A stretch of DNA of 64,000 nt from Bradyrhizobium sp. LTSP849. Lineage in GTDB: Bacteria; Pseudomonadota; Alphaproteobacteria; Rhizobiales; Xanthobacteraceae. Below the pieces are notes generated by a model. The model was not told the DNA's origin. It ran no database searches and was given only the letters and a program-made list of their open reading frames with translations. A program made the position numbers and the translations under genes. The DNA lies in NCBI RefSeq assembly GCF_000938255.1, contig NZ_JYMR01000038.1, positions 1-64,000 of the forward strand, written 5' to 3'. Position 1 is the stretch's first letter. Each line of letters begins with the position of its first letter. Of the stretch, positions 1-6,900 are shown piece by piece.

Positions 1-1210
1 GCGAGGGCTTTGCTTAATTGGCCGTGCGGGAGTGAGGCTCGATGTGGGGCATTTTTTTGTGTGGCCTCGGATGGCGAGCGAACGCAGACGGCCTTGTTTT
101 CGTGGCCGATCGATGGCGTTGGGCTACGGCAGTCACGCCACACCTCCCGCGGGACACAGCACCGCCCATCGTTTGAGGTTCATGGCCAAGCAGAGAAGAC
201 GCAGATGGGTATGGTTGCGTGCCAAGCCCAGATAGCGAGCGCGCGCCCAGCCGTAAACGCCCTTGAGGCGCGCAAAGACCTGCTCGACCGGCGCGCGGCG
301 GCGTCCCACGGCGTCGTTGAAGCGCTTCTTCCGCTCGGTCAGGGGATGATGCTTGTTGGGCCGGAACATCAGCCGCGGCTTGATGCCCCGGGCAGCCAGC
401 CCGGCGCGGCGCTCGTGCTTGTCATAGGCCTGGTCGGCGTAGACCGCCTTCTCGTCGCCGCTGATCAATTCATCGGCCGGCACCGTATCGTTGACCGCAG
501 CGTCGGTCAGCTTACTGCGACGGATGATCGCCGAGCACTGGTCGACACCGACATGCGCCTTGTAGCCGAAGTATCGCTTGCCACCCTTCTTGGTCCATCG
601 CGCATCCGCATCGCGCTCGCTGTTGACCAGCTTGCTCGGCGCGCGCCCGTCTGGGCCGGGCGGCAGCGGGTCCTTTGGCGGCTTCGGCGGCTTCACCGCC
701 GCCGGGATCAGGCTGGCGTCGATCAATGTGCCTCGACGCAGCACCAGCCCGCGCGCGTCGATCTGGCGCAGCATCTCGGCAAACAGCGTCTCGTCCAGAC
801 CGGCCTGCTGCAAAGCTTCGCGGAAGCGCCAGATCGTCGTATGGTCGGGCGTCTCGTCGCCCAGCGCAAAGCCGCAGAAGTCGCGGAAAGAGGCCCGGTC
901 ATCGAGCGCTTCTTCCAGTTCCGGATCGGACAGCCCGTACCATTGCTGCAACAGCACAGCCTTGAACATCACCAGCCGAGGATAGGCCGGCGCGCCACGC
1001 TCAGGTTCCGGAAGGCCGCACAGCACGCGCTCCACAGCCCCCCAATCGACCAGTTCGCAAATCCGCCTCAGCACCGCACCGCCTTTCCCACGCCGCGACG
1101 CCAGCGCATCTGCGAAGCTCGGTTGCCCAACCTGCCGATATGCCATCCCAAGACCCTCTTCAGATCTCTCTTAGTGAATCGCAGATTCGCGATTTGTGCA
1201 AAGCCCTCGC
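1..1210 (-). mobile_element. IS5-family insertion sequence, about 1.2 kb
   Basis: The first 13 bases (GCGAGGGCTTTGC) recur as a perfect inverted repeat at 1198-1210 and enclose a single transposase gene on the minus strand. This fits the usual 1.2 kb IS5 layout. The left end coincides with the window edge, so a longer terminal repeat or a target duplication cannot be judged. The right end abuts a palindromic repeat unit that begins at about 1203. Confidence 0.85.
133..1146 (-). CDS. IS5-family transposase (DDE)
   Basis: A 337-residue transposase that would cut and join the ends of the enclosing insertion sequence. The N-terminal part (residues 40-110) is the IS5-type DUF772 region, with 'YGLSDPELEEALDDRASF'. 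A DDE triad is readable as D143 (LIDASLI), D238 (YADQAYD) and E288 (APVEQVFARLKG). The frame is intact with an ATG start and has no programmed frameshift, unlike many two-ORF IS5 relatives. It looks recently active. Family assignment is secure, the subgroup is not. Confidence 0.93.
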   Translation of the reverse strand: MAYRQVGQPSFADALASRRGKGGAVLRRICELVDWGAVERVLCGLPEPERGAPAYPRLVMFKAVLLQQWYGLSDPELEEALDDRASFRDFCGFALGDETPDHTTIWRFREALQQAGLDETLFAEMLRQIDARGLVLRRGTLIDASLIPAAVKPPKPPKDPLPPGPDGRAPSKLVNSERDADARWTKKGGKRYFGYKAHVGVDQCSAIIRRSKLTDAAVNDTVPADELISGDEKAVYADQAYDKHERRAGLAARGIKPRLMFRPNKHHPLTERKKRFNDAVGRRRAPVEQVFARLKGVYGWARARYLGLARNHTHLRLLCLAMNLKRWAVLCPAGGVA

Positions 1211-1325
1211 TTGCGGGAGAGGTCGGCGCGTTGCGCCGGGTGAGGGCTTTGTCCTCTTGGGGAGTCTTACTGCGGCGACACCCCCTCCCCAGCCCTCCCC
1301 CGCAAGCGGGAGAGGGAGCGCACCC
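1203..1325. repeat. Palindromic repeat, family I (CTCCCGCAAGCGGGAGAGG type)
   Basis: Two inverted arms, CTTGCGGGAGAGG at 1210-1222 and CCCGCAAGCGGGAGAGGG around 1299-1316, flank a GC-rich centre. The same arms recur at 6000-6155, 13241-13400, 14844-14958 and 30251-30288. The right end of the insertion sequence lies at the first arm. I see no gene between 1326 and 1499; this stretch is the leader of the following permease. Confidence 0.75.
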
Positions 1326-1499
1326 TTGTCCTGGCGACGATTGAATCCAGTCTCATCACGCTCCATCACGCCCATTCACCACGCCCAAAATTCCTGATCC
1401 GGGCCCTCGCGAATTCGGCTATTGAAGAGCGCGGCAATCGTTCTGCCCTTCCTCCCGAGCATTCCGCGAAATCGATCCGTCTCGCCGGAGCGTGGTCCG

Positions 1500-2417
1500 A
1501 TGCAGCTTTATCTTCCGATTGCCGATCTGCCGGTCAACGTGTTCCTGGTGCTGGCGATGGGCGCCGCGGTCGGCTTCGTCTCCGGCATGTTCGGGATCGG
1601 CGGCGGATTTCTGATGACGCCGCTGCTGATCTTCATCGGCATCACGCCGGCGGTCGCGGTCGCGTCCGTTGCGAGCCATATCGCGGCCTCGTCCTTCTCC
1701 GGCGCGCTGTCCTATTGGCGACGGCGCGCGATCGATCCGGCGCTGGCGAGCGTGCTGTTGTGTGGCGGGGTGACCGGCACGGCGCTGGGCGTGTGGACAT
1801 TCACGCAGCTCCGCGCACTCGGCCAGCTCGATTTGATGATTGCGCTGTCCTACGTGGTCCTGCTCGGCACGGTCGGCAGCCTGATGTTCTCCGAGGGCCT
1901 GCGCGCGCTGATGCGAACCCGCCGTGGCGCCATTCCGCCACGGCGCACGCACAACTGGATCCACGGACTGCCGCTGAAAATGCGGTTCAAGCGCTCGAAG
2001 ATCTATCTGTCGGTGATTCCCGTCGTGATCGTCGGCCTCGTGATCGGCTTCATCGGCGCCATCATGGGCATCGGTGGCGGCTTCATCCTGGTGCCGATCA
2101 TGATCTATCTGCTGCGGGTGCCGACCTCGACGGTGATTGGAACCTCGATGGTCCTGACGCTGGTCACGATGCTGTTCGCGACCCTGCTGCATGCCGTGAC
2201 CAATCACCTGGTCGATGCCGTGCTGGCGCTGATCCTGATGGTCGGCGGCGTCACCGGCGCGCAGTTCGGCGCGCGCGCGGGCCAGAAAATCCGCGGCGAG
2301 CAGTTGCGGCTGCTGCTGGGCCTGCTGATCCTCTCGGTCGGCATCCGCTTCGCGGTCGAGCTGGTGATCCGGCCCGAGGATCTCTTCACCATCCGCGAGA
2401 TGGGAGCGAGCGGATGA
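1500..2417 (+). CDS. TSUP (TauE/SafE) family permease
   Basis: A 305-residue inner-membrane protein of the sulfite/sulfonate exporter superfamily. The two family repeats are visible: GIGGGFLMTP at residues 32-41 and GIGGGFILVP near 190. Each starts a half made of several hydrophobic segments. The ATG at 1500 is chosen over an upstream in-frame start at 1422 because the extra 26 residues are polar and come before the first membrane segment. Its stop overlaps the start of the next gene (ATGA), so the two are translationally coupled. The substrate is probably a sulfur oxyanion or organosulfonate, but it cannot be read from sequence. Confidence 0.85.
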   Translation: MQLYLPIADLPVNVFLVLAMGAAVGFVSGMFGIGGGFLMTPLLIFIGITPAVAVASVASHIAASSFSGALSYWRRRAIDPALASVLLCGGVTGTALGVWTFTQLRALGQLDLMIALSYVVLLGTVGSLMFSEGLRALMRTRRGAIPPRRTHNWIHGLPLKMRFKRSKIYLSVIPVVIVGLVIGFIGAIMGIGGGFILVPIMIYLLRVPTSTVIGTSMVLTLVTMLFATLLHAVTNHLVDAVLALILMVGGVTGAQFGARAGQKIRGEQLRLLLGLLILSVGIRFAVELVIRPEDLFTIREMGASG

Positions 2418-3184
2418 TGCGCGCGCTGTTAGCGGCTCTCCTCGTCCTGCTGTTCGGCTCCGCCGCGCGGGCCGAACGGCTGATCGTGTCGGTCTCCAAC
2501 CACCGCGTCACGGTGACGCCGAACTATTCCGGCGAGGAGCTGGTGCTGTTCGGCTCGGTGGAGAAGGACGCCACGACACCCGCGGACCGCTCGAGCTATG
2601 ACCTCGTGGTCACCGTGATGGGCCCGCGCGCCGACATGGTGACGCGGCGAAAGGAGCGCACCTTCGGGATCTGGATCAATACCGACTACCGGCAGTTCTT
2701 GCAGGTCCCGAGCTATCTCGCGCTGTTCGCCAACCGTCCGTTCGACCGCATCACCTCGCCCGAGATCGCGCGGCGGCAGCAGATCGGTCTCAACAACGTG
2801 TTGCTGACCCAACGCGTCAGCGGCGATTTTGCCGACGTGGTGCCGAACGACGCGTTCCGCTCCGCCTTCATCCGGCTGCGCACCCAGCGCGGACTCTACC
2901 GCGAAGATGCGAGTGCAGTGACGTTCTTGACGCCAACACTGTTCCGCACCGGCATTCCGCTGCCGGCGGAGGTGCCGATCGGCACCTATGAGGTCGAGAT
3001 CAAGCTGTTCGCGAATGGCGCGTTCGTCGGCAAGACCGCGACGACATTCGAGATCGTCAAGGTCGGCTTCGAGCAATTCGTCGCGACGACCGCGCGGCAG
3101 AACGGACTGGTCTACGGACTCGTCACGGCGGCGATGGCGTTGATGACGGGGTGGATGGCGTCGATCGTGTTTCGGAAGGATTGA
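2414..3184 (+). CDS. TIGR02186-type exported membrane-anchored protein
   Basis: A 256-residue protein with an N-terminal signal peptide ending in ARAE near residue 20, a large extracytoplasmic beta-rich part, and one C-terminal membrane span (about residues 230-253, AAMALMTGWMASIVF). Proteins like this are typically encoded next to TauE/SafE permeases, and here the start codon overlaps the permease stop by four bases. The arrangement suggests an accessory subunit of the exporter. No enzymatic motif is visible and the molecular role is unknown. Confidence 0.8.
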   Translation: MMRALLAALLVLLFGSAARAERLIVSVSNHRVTVTPNYSGEELVLFGSVEKDATTPADRSSYDLVVTVMGPRADMVTRRKERTFGIWINTDYRQFLQVPSYLALFANRPFDRITSPEIARRQQIGLNNVLLTQRVSGDFADVVPNDAFRSAFIRLRTQRGLYREDASAVTFLTPTLFRTGIPLPAEVPIGTYEVEIKLFANGAFVGKTATTFEIVKVGFEQFVATTARQNGLVYGLVTAAMALMTGWMASIVFRKD

Positions 3185-3205
3185 GGGAGCTCCACTCGCC
3201 CCTCT

Positions 3206-3319
3206 CGTCATCGCCCGGCTTGACCGGGCGATCCAGTATCCAGAGGCTTGCGTTGGAGGGCTCGCTCTCACCATTTCCGCCGCGGCGTACTGGATGCCCG
3301 CCTTCGCGGGGCATGACAG
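3206..3319. repeat. Palindromic repeat, family III
   Basis: The outer arms are TCATCGCCCGGCTTGACCGG and its counterpart TGCCCGCCTTCGCGGGGCAT, with inner words CCAGTAT and TACTGGAT. Each arm is itself a hairpin. Related copies lie at 19981-20085, 47406-47512 and 53841-53944. This copy separates two convergent genes and could act as a bidirectional terminator. Confidence 0.8.
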
Positions 3320-3325
3320 CTGAGG

Positions 3326-4099
3326 CTACGGCGCCTCCACCACCGTCGGCACGCCCGGCTCCAGCAATCGCAGCCGCGGCCCGAAGCCCAGCACGTCAAA
3401 CGTCTTGCGCAGATCCTCGCTGTTCTGGCGGAAATGCGCCCAGCCTTCGGTGTGCAGGGGCACGATCATCGCATCGGGAAAGGCGCGCGCGGTCTCGATG
3501 GTGTCGTTGGTGTCCATGGTGAGATGGAACGGCCCGCGCGTTTGCGCAGCACCTGCGAACGGCAGCACCACGCCGCATTTGAAGCGGCGCGCGACTTCGG
3601 CGACGCCGTCGAACCAGGTGGTGTCGCCGCTGATATAGACCGGGCGCGTGTCCTTGCGGCTCGACGCCACCACGAAGCCGATGACGTCACCTGACAACGG
3701 CTCGATGCCGGCCGGGCCGTGGCGCGCGGGCGTTGCGGTGATCGTCAGCGCATTGCCGTCTCGGTCTTTGACGTGGGCGGTGGCCCAGGGCGGGAGGCCC
3801 TCGACATGGCCGCCGAGGCGCTTGGCGCCGGCCTCCGTCGTCAGCACACGCTTCGCGTGTTTGAGAAACTCGCGACCGGAATTGTCGAGATTGTCCGAAT
3901 GCTGGTCGTGGCTGAGCAGGACCGCATCGATCGGACCGATCGCGTCAGCTTTCAACGCGGGCCCGATCGTCTTCTCCAGCTTCACGTGCGGCAGCTCATA
4001 GGCACCGGGCGCATCGAACGTCGGGTCGGTGAGCAGGCGAAAGCCGTCGATCTCGATCAGCGCGGTGGGACCGCCGATCAGGGTGATGGAAATGGGCAT
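3326..4099 (-). CDS. MBL-fold metal-dependent hydrolase
   Basis: A 257-residue cytoplasmic protein of the metallo-beta-lactamase fold, in the UlaG-like group. It begins with the beta-strand and LLTDPTFD segment typical of the fold. It carries a variant metal site, SHDQHSDNLD at about residues 65-74, and further ligands in TPARHG, SGDTTWFD and PLHTEGW. A canonical HxHxDH motif is absent, so metal binding should be checked. The ATG at 4099 has a GAGGAG ribosome site eight bases upstream. It starts 12 bases after the EamA transporter stop, so the two probably form an operon. The substrate is unknown. Confidence 0.8.
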   Translation of the reverse strand: MPISITLIGGPTALIEIDGFRLLTDPTFDAPGAYELPHVKLEKTIGPALKADAIGPIDAVLLSHDQHSDNLDNSGREFLKHAKRVLTTEAGAKRLGGHVEGLPPWATAHVKDRDGNALTITATPARHGPAGIEPLSGDVIGFVVASSRKDTRPVYISGDTTWFDGVAEVARRFKCGVVLPFAGAAQTRGPFHLTMDTNDTIETARAFPDAMIVPLHTEGWAHFRQNSEDLRKTFDVLGFGPRLRLLEPGVPTVVEAP

Positions 4100-4111
4100 G
4101 ATCAACTCCTC

Positions 4112-5020
4112 TTAAGAGATCGATTTGGCGGGCCGCGTCACCAGATAGATGCCGAGCGCGACCGGGATGATGCCGAGCAGATCGCGCGCCTCGACATGCT
4201 CGCCGAGCACGAGGAAGGCGAACAGCATGCCGAGCGGCGGCATGACGAAATGATAGGCACTTGCCGTGGTCGCGCCACACACTTTCAGGAGATGAAACCA
4301 GAGCCAATAGGCCAGGATCGAACCGCCAAGCACGAGGAAGGCGAAGGCGCCGATCAGGCCTGGTGTGACATCGATCGCATGGACGTCGGCGAAGGTGAGC
4401 GCAACCGGTGTCAGCACGATTCCGGCGGCGAGGTTCTGCACGCCATTGCCGATCCACAGAGAGCCCTTCGGCGCGAGCAGCTTGAATAGGATGGTGCCGG
4501 CGACGATGGAGGCGAGCGAAGCCAGCGTGAACAGGATGCCGTGCAATGAGTCGGTGCCGACCGACAGGCGGTGCCAAACAATCGCCGTCACGCCGATGAT
4601 GCCGAGCAGGAGGCCGCTCGCCTTGCGCCAGGTCATGCCTTCGCCCAGCAGCAGGGCTGCGAGCGCGGCCGTGAAAACTGGATTGGCCGAGACGATCAGG
4701 CCACCGAGGCCGGCGGAGACCGATTGCAGGCCGGTGTAGCCGAGCCCGAGATAGAGCGCGTTGTTGGCAATCCCGAGCACGGCAAAGATCGCGGCATCAC
4801 GCCACGACAGCGACCAGTCGCCGCGAATCAGCGTGGCACCGAGGATCAGGATGCCTGCGAGCGAGAAGCGCGCGGCGAGCAGGATCAGCGGCGGGCAATG
4901 GGTGACGCCGATCTTGCCGGCGACGAAGGCGTAGCTCCAGAGCAGGCAGAACACACCGATAGCGAGCGGCAGCGTGTTAAAGCGGCTGCGGGGAGCGGGA
5001 AGCGAGGTGGCGAGCGACAT
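4112..5020 (-). CDS. EamA/DMT-family metabolite exporter
   Basis: A 302-residue membrane protein with about ten hydrophobic helices in two tandem EamA halves. A conserved proline-asparagine patch appears in each half (SANPVFTAALAAL in the first). Family members export amino acids, purines or other metabolites. The start at 5020 is preferred over 5065 because AGGAGA lies at proper spacing upstream. The gene is transcribed divergently from a LysR regulator, the usual arrangement for an exporter controlled by its neighbour. The following hydrolase gene is probably co-transcribed. The substrate is not predictable. Confidence 0.85.
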   Translation of the reverse strand: MSLATSLPAPRSRFNTLPLAIGVFCLLWSYAFVAGKIGVTHCPPLILLAARFSLAGILILGATLIRGDWSLSWRDAAIFAVLGIANNALYLGLGYTGLQSVSAGLGGLIVSANPVFTAALAALLLGEGMTWRKASGLLLGIIGVTAIVWHRLSVGTDSLHGILFTLASLASIVAGTILFKLLAPKGSLWIGNGVQNLAAGIVLTPVALTFADVHAIDVTPGLIGAFAFLVLGGSILAYWLWFHLLKVCGATTASAYHFVMPPLGMLFAFLVLGEHVEARDLLGIIPVALGIYLVTRPAKSIS

Positions 5021-5063
5021 GAGGGCATTCTCCTGAGCCTTCGATCTAGTGACCCGGCTTGCC

Positions 5064-5078
5064 ATTTGGAAATTAAAT
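5064..5078. promoter_or_regulatory. Candidate LysR-type operator
   Basis: ATTTGGAAATTAAAT, an AT-rich imperfect inverted repeat with ATTT/AAAT ends, lies in the 98-base gap between the divergent exporter and LysR starts. It resembles the T-N11-A sites bound by LysR regulators. It is the only AT-rich patch in the gap. Confidence 0.4.
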
Positions 5079-5118
5079 GATTAACTCACCACCAGTGGAT
5101 TTTCGAATGGAGGCGCCC

Positions 5119-5982
5119 ATGCTCGATCTGGAGCTCCTGCGCAGCTTCGTCTCGGTGGTCGATGCCGGCGGCTTCACCCGCGCCGGCGAACGCGTCCACC
5201 GCACGCAATCGACCGTCAGTCAGCAGATCAAGCGGCTGGAAGAGGATGTCGGCCAGGTGCTGCTGCATCGTGACGGCAAGGACGTGCGCCCGACCGAGGC
5301 CGGCGAGCGGCTGCTGTCTTATGCGCGGCGGCTGCTCACGCTCGCCGAGGAGGCGCGCGACGTGCTGCGCGAACCCGACAGCGAAGGCGCGATCCGGCTC
5401 GGCATTCCCGAGGATTTTGCCGCGTATCAACTGGCGAAACTGCTGGGGACGTTCGCGCGTTCGCATCCGGGCCTGCGGCTCGATGTGCGCGCCGACCAGA
5501 GCAAGAACCTCGCCCGCGATCTCGAGCGCGGCGAGCTCGACCTTGCGCTTTACAAGCGTGGGGCGGGCGAGAAGGGCGCGATTGCGGTGTGGCCCGAGCA
5601 GGTGCATTGGGTCACCAGCAAGAGCCATCCGATCCACGCGGATGTCGCCTCCGTGCCGCTGATCGGTTTTCCGCTCGGCTGTCTCTACCGCGCCGGCGCC
5701 ATCCACGCGCTGGAAAGCGCGGGGCGCATTTGGCACATGTCCTACACCTCATCGAGCCTCGCCGGCATCCAGGCCGCGGTCGCCGCCGGCATGGGTCTGA
5801 GCATTCTGTCGGAGATGTCGATCCAGGCCGATCACCGCGTGCTGACGGCGAAGGATGGATTTGCGCCGATCAACCGGACGGAGGTGGCGCTGATGGCTGC
5901 GCCGGGCGCCAGCCCCGCAACGCTGCGGCTTGCGGATCGGCTCGCTGAGTTTTGCGATGATGTGCAGGCGAAGGCGGCGTAG
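5119..5982 (+). CDS. LysR-family transcriptional regulator
   Basis: A 287-residue regulator. The N-terminal winged helix-turn-helix (residues 1-60) contains LRSFVSVVDAGGFTRAGERV and TQSTVSQQIKRLE. The C-terminal part is a periplasmic-binding-protein-like effector domain with GMGLSILSEM near residue 235. The ATG at 5119 is chosen because GGAGG lies seven bases upstream; an in-frame start at 5077 would add a tail uncharacteristic of the family. It faces the EamA exporter gene and probably controls it. The effector is unknown. Confidence 0.9.
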   Translation: MLDLELLRSFVSVVDAGGFTRAGERVHRTQSTVSQQIKRLEEDVGQVLLHRDGKDVRPTEAGERLLSYARRLLTLAEEARDVLREPDSEGAIRLGIPEDFAAYQLAKLLGTFARSHPGLRLDVRADQSKNLARDLERGELDLALYKRGAGEKGAIAVWPEQVHWVTSKSHPIHADVASVPLIGFPLGCLYRAGAIHALESAGRIWHMSYTSSSLAGIQAAVAAGMGLSILSEMSIQADHRVLTAKDGFAPINRTEVALMAAPGASPATLRLADRLAEFCDDVQAKAA

Positions 5983-5999
5983 TCGCCACTAGCTCGGTC

Positions 6000-6155
6000 T
6001 GTTCCCTCCCCCCTTGCGGGGGAGGGCTAGGGAGAGGGGTGCCACACAGGGACTCTCTCGATTCAAGCGAATGTCCGGCCGCCTAACGCGCACCTTTTCC
6101 TTGGCTACCCCTCTCCCCCGCCCTCCCCCGCAAGGGGGGAGGGAGCGCAGTTGTG
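6000..6155. repeat. Palindromic repeat, family I
   Basis: Arms CCCTCCCCCCTTGCGGGGGA and CCCGCAAGGGGGGAGGGAGC form a long inverted pair around about 70 bases of centre. Both arms are nearly identical to those found inside the DNA ligase gene at 13241-13400, but their order is swapped. It separates the convergent LysR and phosphoesterase genes and could form a strong hairpin in RNA. Confidence 0.85.
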
Positions 6156-6178
6156 CGAGCAGCCCGCAGCGCGCCTCT

Positions 6179-6850
6179 TCAATAACACCGCGACGCGGCG
6201 ATCGCGTGCACGCGGCGGTCGCCGAGGAGATGCGCGACAAAACCGTTCTTCGGAAAGATTTTTGCGAACGCCGCGTCGCGGATGCTGAGACCGCCGGCAT
6301 AGGCGCCGAAGGCTGGCATCACGGCGCGTTCGCCGTCACTGGCAAAACACCGCCGTTCCATCGAACGGCCGCGCGTGGAAACGCGTGCCTTGGGATGAAG
6401 ATGGCCGGCGATCTCGCCGTGCGCGCCGGTCGGCTCGTGGCGGAAGGTGATCGGACCGATCGCGACTTCGTCGGCGACAGTGCCGCCGAGATCGCGCGGC
6501 AATGCCGGATCGTGATTGCCCGAGATCCAGATCCAGTCGCGCCCCGACTGGAGTGCGGCCACGGCAGCGCGATCCTCCGCCGTCAGGCGTCCATGCGCGG
6601 TGCGATCATGAAAACTGTCGCCGAGCGCGATGACGGTGCGCGGATCATGGCGGGAGATGACAGCAGCAAGCCGACTGAGCGTCGCGATGGTATCGTAAGG
6701 CGGCAGCAACACGCCGCGAGTGGCGAAGCTGGACCCTTTTTCCAGGTGCAAATCGGAGACGATGAGCAGGCGCTGTTCCTCCCAGAACAAAGCGCCGGAG
6801 AGATCGGCCGCGAACGTCACGCTGCTGATGCTGACCCTCGAAACGCGCAT
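6179..6850 (-). CDS. pdeM: Ligase-associated metallophosphoesterase PdeM
   Basis: A 223-residue calcineurin-type phosphoesterase. Metal-binding motifs appear in order: SDLHLEKG, LGDSFHD, GNHD, a histidine in FRHEP and GHLHPKA. The LHLEKGSSFA wording is typical of the manganese-dependent nuclease/phosphoesterase of the four-gene Lhr-Core/MPE/Exo/Lig repair cluster known from Pseudomonas putida. It follows the helicase gene closely, as expected for that cluster. The ATG at 6850 fits the family length. A GTG at 6889, only 11 bases after the helicase stop, is the alternative start. It likely processes DNA ends together with the helicase, exonuclease and ligase encoded nearby. Confidence 0.9.
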   Translation of the reverse strand: MRVSRVSISSVTFAADLSGALFWEEQRLLIVSDLHLEKGSSFATRGVLLPPYDTIATLSRLAAVISRHDPRTVIALGDSFHDRTAHGRLTAEDRAAVAALQSGRDWIWISGNHDPALPRDLGGTVADEVAIGPITFRHEPTGAHGEIAGHLHPKARVSTRGRSMERRCFASDGERAVMPAFGAYAGGLSIRDAAFAKIFPKNGFVAHLLGDRRVHAIAASRCY

Positions 6851-6900
6851 GTCCTCATCATCTCCTGAAACCAGCGCGCCTGCCGTCACGTTCTATCCTG

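Noticed and set aside
10..1344. Long plus-strand open frame opposite the transposase
   Set aside because: It is the antisense shadow of the transposase gene in GC-rich DNA; composition is Arg/His/Gln-rich with no domain.
3326..4099. Classic beta-lactamase resistance gene
   Set aside because: The MBL fold is present but the metal motif is SHDQHSDNLD and there is no signal peptide, so it is a cytoplasmic metal hydrolase, not a lactamase.
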